NCBI GenBank assembly: GCA_900104855.1
Contig: FNSS01000001.1
Location: 6,076,001 to 6,140,000 of the forward strand
DNA length: 64,000 nucleotides
Source: Rhizobiales bacterium GAS188
GTDB lineage: Bacteria; Pseudomonadota; Alphaproteobacteria; Rhizobiales; Beijerinckiaceae
Direction of reading: 5' to 3'
The notes under the pieces are model-generated. The model was not told the origin of the DNA and ran no database searches. It saw only the letters and a program-made list of their open reading frames with translations. A program made the position numbers and the translations under genes. Shown here one piece after another: positions 38,244-48,562 of the stretch; position 1 is the stretch's first letter; each line of letters begins with the position of its first letter.

Positions 38244-39061
38244 GCCCCCTCATCGAAGCACGCGCAATCGGCTATCGCGCCGGCGGCAAGCCGCTGGTCG
38301 AGGAGGTGAGCTTCGCCCTGCATCCGGGGCGGGTTCTGGCCGTCATCGGCCCGAACGGGGCCGGGAAATCGACACTGTTGCGCCTGCTGACCGGGGAGCT
38401 GCGTCCTTGCGCCGGGACAGTGCTCTATGACGGTGCGCCGCTGCGGCTGCTGCCCGGTTGGCGTCTTGCCTGCAAGCGCGCCGTCATGTCGCAATCGGCG
38501 CTTCTCTCCTTCCCCTTCGAGGCCCATGAGGTGGTGCGCGTCGGGCTCGACGGCGTCGGGCGTGGCCTCGCCGCCGCGCGCCAGTCAGCGCTGATCGCCG
38601 ATTGCATGGCGGCGGCCGATGTCGCCCATCTCGCGCCGCGCCTCTACCAGACGCTCTCCGGTGGCGAGCAGCAGAGGGTGCAATTCGCGCGGGCGCTGGC
38701 GCAATTGCGGGCCGGCGCCACGCTCGAGAAGCGGCAGGTGCTGTTCCTCGACGAGCCGATCGCCAATCTCGATCTGCGCCACCAATTCGCGGTGCTGGCG
38801 GCGGCCCGCCAGATCGCGGCGAGCGGCGTCGGCGTCTTCGCCGTCCTGCATGATCTCACCCTCGCGGCGAGCTATGCGGACGAGTTGATGGTGCTCGATG
38901 GCGGCCGTATCGTCGCTGCCGGAGCCCCGGAAGCCGTCCTGACCGAGAGGCTCCTGTCGCAGGTGTTTCGTGTCGATCTCAGCCGCGAGCCGGCGAGGAC
39001 CTGCCTGGCGCCGCTCATCCGGGCGCAGCGGCCTGCCGGCCTTTCGGCACTGTGCCCCTGA
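38240..39061 (+). CDS. hmuV: Haem ABC transporter ATPase HmuV
   Basis: A 273-residue ATPase: Walker A GPNGAGKST, signature LSGGEQQRVQFARALAQL and Walker B VLFLDEPIANLD, with the HmuV-type insertion AGATLEKRQ before Walker B. Last gene of hemP-hmuTUV. Its end lies 19 bp from the convergent IclR stop with no clear terminator. Confidence 0.94.
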   Translation: MSPLIEARAIGYRAGGKPLVEEVSFALHPGRVLAVIGPNGAGKSTLLRLLTGELRPCAGTVLYDGAPLRLLPGWRLACKRAVMSQSALLSFPFEAHEVVRVGLDGVGRGLAAARQSALIADCMAAADVAHLAPRLYQTLSGGEQQRVQFARALAQLRAGATLEKRQVLFLDEPIANLDLRHQFAVLAAARQIAASGVGVFAVLHDLTLAASYADELMVLDGGRIVAAGAPEAVLTERLLSQVFRVDLSREPARTCLAPLIRAQRPAGLSALCP

Positions 39062-39080
39062 GCCCCGGGGAAGAATAGCG

Positions 39081-39857
39081 TCAAGGGAGGATCTTGCCGA
39101 TCTCGGCCGCCGTCTCGCGCATGATCGGCAAGGCCGTATCGCCTAGCGCCGCGATGCTGGTTCGGGTCGCGCTCGAGCTGACATTGAGCGAGGCGGCGAT
39201 CTCGCCGCGGCGGTTCCTGATGGCGACGGCGATCGACAACAGCCCCTCCTCTAGCTCGCTGTCGATGCTGGTGAAGCCCGCCCGGCGCGTCTCCCGGATG
39301 ATCGCCGCGAGGCTCGCAAGATCGGTCACCGTCTTCGCCGTATAGGCTTTGCGGTCCATTCGCCCGAGGGCATCCCGGACCTCGGGATCCGATCTGCCGG
39401 CGAGCAGCACGCGGCCGGAGGTCATGACATAGGCCGGCATCCGCGTGCCCGGCGTCGACAGGAACCCCATCTTGTGGATGGGCGAGGGCGCGTGCGCCAC
39501 GCTCACCGTCTCGAGCTCGTCGAGGATGGTCACCGAGCAGGATTCGCCGATCTGCCGCGCCACCCTCTCGACGAAAGGCTGCAGCACGCCGTCCGTGCCG
39601 CATTGGGAAAGATAGGAATAGCCGAGCCGAAGCACGGCCGGCGCGAGACGGTAATGCTTGCGCTCCATGACCGCGAAACCGAGCTCGATGAGGGTCAGGA
39701 GCGATCGCCTGGCGACGGCCCTGTCGACGCCGGCTCGCGCCGCGATCTCGGCGAGGCTCAGCGGCTGCCGGCTCCCCTCGAAGGCCTGGATCACGGCGAG
39801 GCCGCGCGCGAAGGCGGTCACGAAAATCTGGCTGCGGGGACGTTCGCGGTCTTGCAC
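39081..39857 (-). CDS. IclR family transcriptional regulator
   Basis: A 258-residue IclR protein: winged helix LSLAEIAARAGVDRAVARRS, then the effector domain with RMPAYVMTSGRVLLAG and GFTSIDSELEEGLLSIAV, closest to the PcaR/PobR group. The start is GTG 39857 with GGGAGA upstream. It is divergent from an FAD oxidoreductase-MFS operon and likely controls it through the operator at 39955-39979. Confidence 0.92.
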   Translation of the reverse strand: MQDRERPRSQIFVTAFARGLAVIQAFEGSRQPLSLAEIAARAGVDRAVARRSLLTLIELGFAVMERKHYRLAPAVLRLGYSYLSQCGTDGVLQPFVERVARQIGESCSVTILDELETVSVAHAPSPIHKMGFLSTPGTRMPAYVMTSGRVLLAGRSDPEVRDALGRMDRKAYTAKTVTDLASLAAIIRETRRAGFTSIDSELEEGLLSIAVAIRNRRGEIAASLNVSSSATRTSIAALGDTALPIMRETAAEIGKILP

Positions 39858-39954
39858 GGGCTCTCCCAGTTTGACGGCTCCGGCTCGTAGCGACCGAAAG
39901 CGCCCGCAGCCGCGGACAGGCGATTGACCGGTGGCCGCCAGTATCTTAAGTTAA

Positions 39955-39979
39955 TGCACAATTGTGCACTAAGTGCACA
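39955..39979. promoter_or_regulatory. Overlapping double palindrome, likely IclR operator
   Basis: TGCACAATTGTGCA (14-bp perfect palindrome, 39955-39968) overlaps GTGCACT-A-AGTGCAC (39964-39978, 7-bp arms). Together they give three phased TGCAC half-sites 62 bp upstream of the oxidoreductase start, between it and the IclR gene. Confidence 0.75.
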
Positions 39980-40040
39980 AACTGTCAAGCGCTCCCTTCG
40001 GCATGGCTTGCCGGGAGCGGGCGGAGGCGGGAGGGACGAG

Positions 40041-41459
40041 TTGAAAGACGATCGGAGCAAGACCTTCGTGCGAGGACCGGCAGGCGCAAGGAATGGGGCA
40101 GCCGCGACGACGCCCGAGAGCATCGCCGAGCCCGAACGGCGCACCGAGCTCTATGGCAGCTTCGACGTCGTCGTGCTGGGCGGCGGGCCGGCCGGCATCG
40201 CGGCCGCCACCGCCGCCGGCCGGGCCGGCGCCTCCACCTTGATCGTCGAGCGCTACGGCTTTCTCGGCGGCATGGGGACGGCGGCAGGCGTCACCAATTT
40301 CTGTGGCTTGCACGCCAACCGCTTCGGCGAGATGGTGCGCGTGGTGCATGGCATCGCCGATGATCTCCTCGACCGCATCGCGCGCCTCGACGGGCTCAAG
40401 GCGCCTCATACGGTGTTCGGCAAGATCCAGGCCCAGGCCTATGACACGGCCGCCTACAAGATCGCGGCCGACCAGCTCCTCATCGATGCCGGCGTGCATA
40501 TCCTCTTCCATGCGCTGGCCTGCGGGGTCGTGGCGCGCGGCGAGGCGTGTGTCGACGCCCTTCTGGTCGAGACCAAATCCGGCCGGCGCGCCATCCGCGG
40601 CCGCGTCTTCATCGATGCCTCGGGAGATGGCGATCTCGCGGTCTGGGCGGGCGCTCCCTATGAGCTCGGCGATGGCGCGGGCAAGATGATGTACCCCTCG
40701 ACCATGTTCCGCATCAACGATGTCGATCGCGACGCCGCGGCCGCCCGGGCCTGGGAGCCGATCCCGGGCCTGATGGAGGAGGAGACCCGCCGCACCGGCC
40801 GTCTTTTTCCACGCAAGACCCCGATCATCCGGCCGCAGAATCACGACATCGAATGGCGCGCCAATCTCACCCAGGTGACGAATCCGGATGGCAGCGCGGT
40901 CGACGGCACGGATGCCGATCAGTTGACGCATGGCGAGATCGAGGGGCGGCGCCAGGTGCGCGACACTTTCCTGTTCCTGCGCCAGAAGGTTCCAGCCTTC
41001 GCCAATGCCTATATCGTCGACATCCCGCCGCAGCTCGGCATTCGCGAGACGCGCCGCATCCTCGGCGACTACCAGCTCAGCGAAGCGGATGTGCTCGGCT
41101 GCGCCAGCTTCCCCGACACGATCGGCGTTAATGGCTGGCCGATCGAGGATCATGTGGCCGGCGACGTGGTCTTCCGCTGGCCGGATATTCCGGGCAGCCG
41201 CGGCTTCAACCATCTGCCCTTCCGCATGCTGCTGCCGCAAGGCCTCGACAATGTCTTCGTCGCCGGACGCTGCGCCTCCATGACCCATGGCGGCCAGTCG
41301 GCGGCGCGCGTCTCGGGTGCCTGTTTCGTCATGGGCGAGGCGGCCGGCACGGCGGCGGCGGGCGTGGCCGCCGGCAACGGCAGCTGCCGCGAGGTCGATG
41401 TCGCGAAACTGCAGCAGACGCTTGCCGGCAACGGCGTCTATCTCGGCACGGATATGTAG
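40041..41459 (+). CDS. FAD-dependent oxidoreductase
   Basis: About 472 residues with TTG start 40041 (GGAGGG five bases upstream); the open frame to 39924 crosses the operator and is rejected. The Rossmann FAD motif GGGPAGIAAATAAGRAG is at residues 47-63, and the C-terminal FAD contact is GLDNVFVAGRCASMTHGGQS. It belongs to the FAD_oxidored group whose members act on small organic acids or as glucose-inhibited-division-like enzymes; substrate unknown. It precedes an MFS gene, implying uptake and oxidation of one compound. Confidence 0.85.
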   Translation: MKDDRSKTFVRGPAGARNGAAATTPESIAEPERRTELYGSFDVVVLGGGPAGIAAATAAGRAGASTLIVERYGFLGGMGTAAGVTNFCGLHANRFGEMVRVVHGIADDLLDRIARLDGLKAPHTVFGKIQAQAYDTAAYKIAADQLLIDAGVHILFHALACGVVARGEACVDALLVETKSGRRAIRGRVFIDASGDGDLAVWAGAPYELGDGAGKMMYPSTMFRINDVDRDAAAARAWEPIPGLMEEETRRTGRLFPRKTPIIRPQNHDIEWRANLTQVTNPDGSAVDGTDADQLTHGEIEGRRQVRDTFLFLRQKVPAFANAYIVDIPPQLGIRETRRILGDYQLSEADVLGCASFPDTIGVNGWPIEDHVAGDVVFRWPDIPGSRGFNHLPFRMLLPQGLDNVFVAGRCASMTHGGQSAARVSGACFVMGEAAGTAAAGVAAGNGSCREVDVAKLQQTLAGNGVYLGTDM

Positions 41460-41522
41460 GACCTTTTCGCCGGACGGCCTCGCAGAAGGCCGCACAAGGA
41501 CTATCAGGGAGGATCGACCGGA

Positions 41523-42773
41523 ATGAGTGCATGGCAACAGCAAGCGGCGGTGTCCGCCGTCGCGGCGGGCGGCGGCGAGCATCTCGATCGCCGGCGCTGG
41601 GTGATCCTGTTCCTCGCTTGGGCCTCGTTCCTGATCAGCTTCGTCGATCGGCTGGCCTGGGGAAATGTATCGATTCCTGTCGGCGGCGCGCTCGGCATGC
41701 CGGTCGCGGCGCTCGGCGAGTTCGTGACGGCCTTCTATGCGGGATATGTGGCGGCCAATGCCTTCGGCGGCTTCGGCAGCGATTGGCTGGGGCCGAGAGT
41801 GATGCTCACTTTCGCAATCATCCCGCTCGGCATCTGCACCTTCCTGTTCAGCTTCACGACATCGGTCGCGATGGGCCTGGTGCTGCAGGCGCTGATGGGG
41901 CTTGCGGCCGGCGCCGATTACTCGGCCTGCGTGAAGCTGATCGCCTCCTGGTTCGAGAAACGCAGCCGCGGCTTCGCCATGGGGCTTTTGCTGACCGCCT
42001 CCTCGCTCGGCGTCGTGGTCACCAATGCGCTCGTGCCGACCGCCCTGCAATTCCTGTCCTGGAGCGCCGTCTACCAGATCCTCGGTGCCGTCACGGTGGC
42101 GATCGGCATTGCCTGCTATGTGGTGCTGCGCGATGCCCCCTCTGGGGCCGAAATGGGCGCCAGCGCGCCGCTCGACCTCAAGCTCCTGTTCGGGAACCGC
42201 GACCTGATCTTCCTGGCGATCGCCGGCTTCGGGGCCTTCTGGGGCACTTGGGGCTTTGCCTTCTGGGCCAACGCGCTGATGATCCGCGGCCACGGACTGT
42301 CGCCCGTGAGCACCGGCTTCATCGTGGCCCTGGTCGGGGCCGGCGCGATCATCGGCAAGCCGGTGATCGGCTTCCTCTCGGATTGGTTCGGCGGCGTGCG
42401 CAAGCTGCCGATCATCATCTGTTTGTCGAGTTTCGTCGCCATGCTGCTCCTGTTCGGCGTGTTGTCGAGCGAGCTGGAATTTCGGATCGCTGCCCCATTC
42501 CTCGGGGTCGCGGCCTTCATCTACAGCCCTCTGATGGGGGCCATGGTGGCCGAGGTCGCCGGCGTCGAGCGCGCCGGAGCGGCGACCGGCGTCACGGCGG
42601 CGCTGTGGCAATTGGGCAGCGTCACGGTGCCGGTCGTGGTCGGCCTCGTCTTCCAGGAGACCTCGTCATTTTACATGGCCTTCGTGACGCTTGCGGCAGG
42701 GCCCTTCATCGGCGCGCTGTGTATGCTCTTCGTGCAAGAGCGCCGTGAGACCGGCTGGCCGGCTCGCCCGTGA
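41523..42773 (+). CDS. MFS transporter
   Basis: A 416-residue protein with 12 predicted helices. The anion:cation symporter-like signature region is FLAWASFLISFVDRLAWGNV and the loop GFGSDWLGPRVML, matching the A-motif position GxxxDxxGxR. Exporter or importer of an organic acid is likely from its partner gene. GGGAGG lies about 10 bases before ATG 41523. Confidence 0.88.
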   Translation: MSAWQQQAAVSAVAAGGGEHLDRRRWVILFLAWASFLISFVDRLAWGNVSIPVGGALGMPVAALGEFVTAFYAGYVAANAFGGFGSDWLGPRVMLTFAIIPLGICTFLFSFTTSVAMGLVLQALMGLAAGADYSACVKLIASWFEKRSRGFAMGLLLTASSLGVVVTNALVPTALQFLSWSAVYQILGAVTVAIGIACYVVLRDAPSGAEMGASAPLDLKLLFGNRDLIFLAIAGFGAFWGTWGFAFWANALMIRGHGLSPVSTGFIVALVGAGAIIGKPVIGFLSDWFGGVRKLPIIICLSSFVAMLLLFGVLSSELEFRIAAPFLGVAAFIYSPLMGAMVAEVAGVERAGAATGVTAALWQLGSVTVPVVVGLVFQETSSFYMAFVTLAAGPFIGALCMLFVQERRETGWPARP

Positions 42774-42857
42774 GGAGGGCGGCGCTCCAGCAGGCGCGAC
42801 GTCACGGCGACGAAGGAGAGACCAGGCGTGGGCGCCCGATCGGATGCACTGGCAGCG

Positions 42858-43022
42858 CTATGCGTCGAGGCTCAAGCCGAGCATGGCGCCGCAGGCCCAT
42901 ACGGCCGCCGCGAGAGCTGCGATCAGCATCGCCATGATGAAGGAGGTCGAGGCCCAGGAGCGGTCGCCAGGACCGTGCTCGTGAGGCTGTGGGACGAATT
43001 GGGTGACGCAGACGCGACGCAC
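42858..43022 (-). CDS. Small single-pass membrane protein
   Basis: A 54-residue frame: GTG 43022 preceded by GAGGAG seven bases upstream, stop TAG 42858. The N-terminus is basic and His-containing (RRVCVTQFVPQPHEHG), then one helix SFIMAMLIAALAAAVWACGA and a short tail GLSLDA. No family was recognised. Good start signals and a complete hydrophobic helix argue for a real gene. It is alone between the MFS gene (convergent) and LysR. Confidence 0.6.
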   Translation of the reverse strand: MRRVCVTQFVPQPHEHGPGDRSWASTSFIMAMLIAALAAAVWACGAMLGLSLDA

Positions 43023-43151
43023 GGCAACACTCCTCGGCCTGGGATGTCGAGGTTACACGAATGGCTCGATTTATCGTGCCGCCATTAGCGAAGGATTAAC
43101 CGGGGCATTTCGGGCGAGTCTCGATTTGAAGATCTACGAGGGCAGGCCCCC

Positions 43152-44066
43152 TCAGGGGGCGGAGGCGGCGCGCTTGTCCGTTCGCAGATAGCCGGCAAGG
43201 CCGGTCGCGAGCCCGTCGAAGACGGTGCGGTAGCGGGCGGTCGTTTTCAGGTCCTGATGCATGGCGAGCCACATTTCGACCTGGGGCGCGAATGAGGATC
43301 GCAGCAGGCGGACCAATCCGGCACGATGCGCGATCGGGCCGTGGCAGACCCCGATCCCGCAACCCGAACGGATGGCCGCGAGTTGCCCCATATCGCTGTC
43401 GCTGCGCAGCGAGAAGCGCTCGCGCGTGACCGGTTTGCCTTCGAGGCTGAATGTCCGCGTATAGGCGTGGGCGGTGTCGAAGCCGATGATGGCATGAGCG
43501 TCGAGATCCGCCGGAGTCTTCGGCGTTCCGCGGCGAGACAGATAATCCGGATGGGCGTAGAGCCCGAGCTCGACCTTGCCGAGCCGCTTGGCGACGAGCC
43601 CCGTCTGAACCGGTCTTGCCATGCGCACCGCGACATCGGCATCGCGCCGCAAGAGGTCGCCGATGCGGTTCGAGACGGCGAGCTCCAGGACGATGCGGGG
43701 ATGCTCCTGCTGGATCGTCGCGAGGATCGGCCCCAGCGCTTCGGCAGCGATCACTTCGCTCGCCGTGATGCGCACGGTCCCGGCATTCTCGGCCAGCGGA
43801 CCCGACGCCGCGCGAAAGAGGGCATCGGCGGCCGAGGCCAGCGCTTCCGCTTCGGCCCTCAGCGACAGCGCGGCAGCCGTGGGTTCCAGACCGTCCGGCG
43901 AGCGGGTGAACAGGGTAATGTCCAAAGCGCGTTCCAGAGCGGCGATATGCCGTCCGAGCGTCGGCTGGCTGAGGCCGATCGATCGGGCGGCAGCTGACAG
44001 CGACCCCTCGTTCAGGACGGCGGCGAAGGCGCGGTAGAGCGACCAATCGGGGGCGATGGCAGGCAT
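43152..44066 (-). CDS. LysR family transcriptional regulator
   Basis: A 304-residue LysR protein: WSLYRAFAAVLNEGSLSAAA and the helix-turn-helix RSIGLSQPTLGRHIAALERA, then a typical effector domain. It is divergent from an epoxide-hydrolase-like gene and likely regulates it. ATG 44066. Confidence 0.92.
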   Translation of the reverse strand: MPAIAPDWSLYRAFAAVLNEGSLSAAARSIGLSQPTLGRHIAALERALDITLFTRSPDGLEPTAAALSLRAEAEALASAADALFRAASGPLAENAGTVRITASEVIAAEALGPILATIQQEHPRIVLELAVSNRIGDLLRRDADVAVRMARPVQTGLVAKRLGKVELGLYAHPDYLSRRGTPKTPADLDAHAIIGFDTAHAYTRTFSLEGKPVTRERFSLRSDSDMGQLAAIRSGCGIGVCHGPIAHRAGLVRLLRSSFAPQVEMWLAMHQDLKTTARYRTVFDGLATGLAGYLRTDKRAASAP

Positions 44067-44078
44067 TCATAACTGAAT
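44065..44078. promoter_or_regulatory. Candidate LysR operator
   Basis: ATTCA-TAAC-TGAAT, a 5-bp inverted repeat containing a T-N11-A core, overlaps the start codon of the LysR gene and lies about 107 bp before the divergent gene. Confidence 0.45.
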
Positions 44079-44184
44079 AGCCGATCGCCGTATTTATGCA
44101 ATTTCAATCATCCGGCGCAGGTGCCATTCCCTGTCGGGACCACTCGCCGCGACACAGCGTGCTCCTCCACAGAGAGACCGAGTC

Positions 44185-45306
44185 ATGACCTCGAATGCCC
44201 CCACGCCTTTCACCATCGATATTCCGGACGTCGTGCTCGATGACCTCCGCTCGCGGCTCGACCGGACCCGCTTTGCCGACGCGCTCGAAGGCACGGGCTG
44301 GGATTGGGGCATGAACGCCGCTGCGCTGCAGATACTGGTGAGGCATTGGCGCGATTTCGACTGGCGCGCCGCGGAGGCGGCGATCAACGAGGTTCCGGCG
44401 TTCCAGGCGCGGATCGACGGGGTCGGCCTGCATGTCGTCCATGTCCGCGGAGAGGGGAAACGACGTCTGCCCATCATCCTCACCAATGGCTGGCCGAGCT
44501 GCTACACCGAGCTGCTCCCTCTCATTCCCCTTTTGACGCGCGAGCGGGAAGGCCTGTCCTTCGACGTCGTCATCCCCTCCCTGCCCGGCTATGGCTTCTC
44601 CAAAAAGCCCACGGCGCCGGGCATGAACATCACCCGCATCGCCGATCTGTGGGCGAAGCTCATGACGATCCTCGGCTATGAGCGCTTCCTCGCTCATGGC
44701 AGCGACATGGGCGCGGGCGTCGTCGAGCGCCTGCGCGCCAACCATGCGGAGCGGATGATCGGCGTCCATATGGTCAATGTCTTCTCCGGTTATCCGCAGC
44801 CCGACGACCCCTCGGCTGAGGAGCGGGCATTCCTCGAGAGCGTGCCGCAATGGCGGATGTCCGAGGGGGCCTATGCCATGCTCCACGCCACCAAGCCGCA
44901 GACCATCGCGGCGGCCCTCACGGATTCGCCCGCCGGCCTCGCCGCCTGGATCGGCGAGAAATTCGCGGGCTGGTCGGACGGCGACACGATCTCGCTCGAT
45001 GCGCTCTGCACGGTGCTGACCATCTATTGGGCGACGGGAACGATCGCCTCTTCGCAGCGGCTCTACCGCGAGGCCTTCGCCGATGCGGGCGCGATGTCGC
45101 CGCCGCCGAAATCCGGGCCGCCGCTCGGCGTCGTGATCTTCCCTCGCGATATCCTGCCGGCGCCGCGCGCTTGGGGCGAGCGCTGGTTCGAAACCGCCCA
45201 ATGGACGGTGATGCCGCGCGGCGGGCATTTCCCGGGCTTCGAGGTGCCGCATCTCCTTGCCGCGGATATTCGCGCCTTCGTCGGCAAGATCGGTGGTCGG
45301 CAGTGA
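44185..45306 (+). CDS. Epoxide hydrolase-like alpha/beta hydrolase
   Basis: A 373-residue protein with an EHN N-terminal domain (DDLRSRLDRTRFAD) and an alpha/beta-hydrolase core. The nucleophile elbow is HGSDMGAGV with Asp174, the epoxide-hydrolase arrangement, and the catalytic His is in RGGHFPGFEVP. The oxyanion motif HGWP is NGWPS here, with His replaced by Asn. Substrate epoxide unknown. Divergent from LysR. Confidence 0.88.
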   Translation: MTSNAPTPFTIDIPDVVLDDLRSRLDRTRFADALEGTGWDWGMNAAALQILVRHWRDFDWRAAEAAINEVPAFQARIDGVGLHVVHVRGEGKRRLPIILTNGWPSCYTELLPLIPLLTREREGLSFDVVIPSLPGYGFSKKPTAPGMNITRIADLWAKLMTILGYERFLAHGSDMGAGVVERLRANHAERMIGVHMVNVFSGYPQPDDPSAEERAFLESVPQWRMSEGAYAMLHATKPQTIAAALTDSPAGLAAWIGEKFAGWSDGDTISLDALCTVLTIYWATGTIASSQRLYREAFADAGAMSPPPKSGPPLGVVIFPRDILPAPRAWGERWFETAQWTVMPRGGHFPGFEVPHLLAADIRAFVGKIGGRQ

Positions 45307-45490
45307 CGCACCGTAGCTGCGGCCGGGGCGGCGGGGCGTGCCTGCCGTTGACAGTCTGGCAGATTGCTTGAACTGCCCGGCTTGGCCACTCGGCCAAAAC
45401 GGTTCATTCTGGCCACGGGGCTCGTCGAGATGAGAGCGCCGCCAATTCTTGTCCGACGAAAGCCCCGCAATGAGGAAGCGGAGGACACAC

Positions 45491-45802
45491 ATGCGAATGA
45501 TGCTCAAGGCTTCGATCCCCGTCGACAAGGGGAATGCCGCAATCAGGGATGGCAGCATCGTCAAAAAGATTCAATCCATCCTCGCTGATCTCAAACCCGA
45601 AGCGGCCTATTTCACCGAATTCGACGGGAAAAGAACGGGCTTGATTTTCTTCGACATGAAGGACACCTCGGAGATACCGGGCGTTGCTGAGCCATGGTTC
45701 CTTGCGTTTGACGCCAGCGTTGAATTCAAGGCGGTGATGAACGGCGACGACTTGGCGAGGTCCCAACCGGGGATGGAAAAGGCGGTGAAGAGTTTCGGCT
45801 GA
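45491..45802 (+). CDS. Small conserved-type protein of unknown function
   Basis: A 103-residue protein starting MRMMLKASIPVDKGNAAIRD, with FTEFDGKRTGLIFFDMKDTS and a C-terminal PGMEKAVKSFG. The strand-helix pattern suggests a ferredoxin-like alpha/beta-barrel monomer. GGAGG lies six bases before ATG 45491. Base composition is less GC-rich than the neighbours. No function assigned. Confidence 0.7.
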   Translation: MRMMLKASIPVDKGNAAIRDGSIVKKIQSILADLKPEAAYFTEFDGKRTGLIFFDMKDTSEIPGVAEPWFLAFDASVEFKAVMNGDDLARSQPGMEKAVKSFG

Positions 45803-45817
45803 AACGCCCGGGCCTAT

Positions 45818-45835
45818 GTTGTCGAGATCGACAAC
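45818..45835. terminator. Hairpin between convergent genes
   Basis: GTTGTCGA-GA-TCGACAAC, an 8-bp inverted repeat, lies 16 bp after the unknown gene and 47 bp after the ABC permease stop on the other strand. No strong T-run; may terminate both. Confidence 0.45.
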
Positions 45836-45881
45836 GTTGTTCAGCGCGATCGCCACGGCGATGACGGCTTCGGGCTGACGC

Positions 45882-46870
45882 TCAGCTCGAGGTTGCGACC
45901 TTGGTGCTCGGCTCCTCGGCGCGGCGCGCCCCGGCCGATCGCCGCAGCCGGACCAACTGCTGGTCGGCGATGACGCCGATCAGGATGACGGTGCCCATCA
46001 CGGCGAAATTGAGCGAGCTTGGAATGCCGAGCAGGTTCACGAGATTCTGCAGCACCTGCAGCAGGATGGTGCCGAGCACGATGCCGAGGATCGAGCCTTC
46101 GCCGCCGCGCAGCGAGCAGCCTCCGAGCACGGCGGCCGCGATGCCGTAGAGCTCGTAGAAATTGCCGTGCGAGGCGGGCGAGATGGAACGCGTATACATC
46201 GTCAGATAGATCGACGAGAGGCCGGCGAGCCCGCCGCAGATGATATAGGCGGTAGCGATGATGCGTTGGGTGCGGATGCCCGAATAGCGCGCCGCCTCTT
46301 CGTTCTTGCCGATCGCGAACAGGTAACGGCCATAGATCGAGCGGTGCAGCACCACCGACATCGCCAGCGCCACGACCAGGAACATCACGAAGGAATGCGG
46401 CACGCCGAAGCTGCGCCCCGTCGTCAGCCATTCGAGCGCAGGAAAGCTCTGGCCGAATTCGAAGCCCGCCGTGCCGTCATTGGTGTAATAGCGCGCCACG
46501 CCGCGATAGATGAGCAGCCCGCACAAAGTCACGACGAAGGGCTGCAGGCGCATCCTGGTCACCAGGAAGCCATGGATGGCGCCGAGCCCGAGGCCCGCCA
46601 GCACGACCACCACCACCGCCAGCAGCCAGTGGAGCTGATAGGTGACGAGGAGATCGACGAAGATGACGCCGAGCAGCGCGAATATCGATCCGATCGATAG
46701 ATCGATGCCGCCCGTGATGATGACGAAGCCTTCCCCGATCGAGAACAACCCGAAGAGCCCGATCAGATTGGCTGTGTTCGACAAATTGATCGGTGAGATG
46801 AAGCGCGGATTCATCACGGCGACCGCGGTGCCGACCACGAGGATCAGGATGAACAGGCCGAGTTCCTTCT

Positions 46871-46877
<7 letters not shown>
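45882..46877 (-). CDS. Ribose-type sugar ABC transporter permease
   Basis: A 331-residue RbsC family permease: ANLIGLFGLFSIGEGFVIIT, GGIDLSIGSIFALLGV, and the conserved GNFYELYGIAAAVLGGCSL. About nine membrane helices. It overlaps the ATPase gene by 7 bp. Function: channel for a pentose, myo-inositol or similar sugar; substrate unknown. Confidence 0.92.
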
Positions 46878-48394
<1,517 letters not shown>

Positions 48395-48450
48395 CGCTCG
48401 CCGTCAAGACTCATCGGGATTCTTGCCTCATCGGGTTCTCGCATGAAAAT

Positions 48451-48475
48451 GCGCCGCGTGGGGCGCGCGGCGCAA
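48451..48475 (-). terminator. Hairpin between binding-protein and ATPase genes
   Basis: TGCGCCGCG and CGCGGCGCA form a 9-bp GC-rich stem with a 7-nt loop, followed by TTTT on the minus strand. It lies in the 168-bp gap after the binding-protein gene and could attenuate transcription into the membrane genes. Confidence 0.6.
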
Positions 48476-48562
48476 GTTGCCGAAGGTTGGTGATCCTTCG
48501 GCGTCGCTCCCGAGCATCCCGCCAAGGTCGGGGAGGCGGTGCTCGAGGCGCGATCCTTGACC

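Noticed and set aside
39969-42611. 880-codon open frame on the minus strand, antisense to the oxidoreductase and MFS genes
   Set aside because: A product of high-GC codon bias: no family motifs, composition dominated by Arg, Asp, His and Ala, and full overlap with two well-supported genes.
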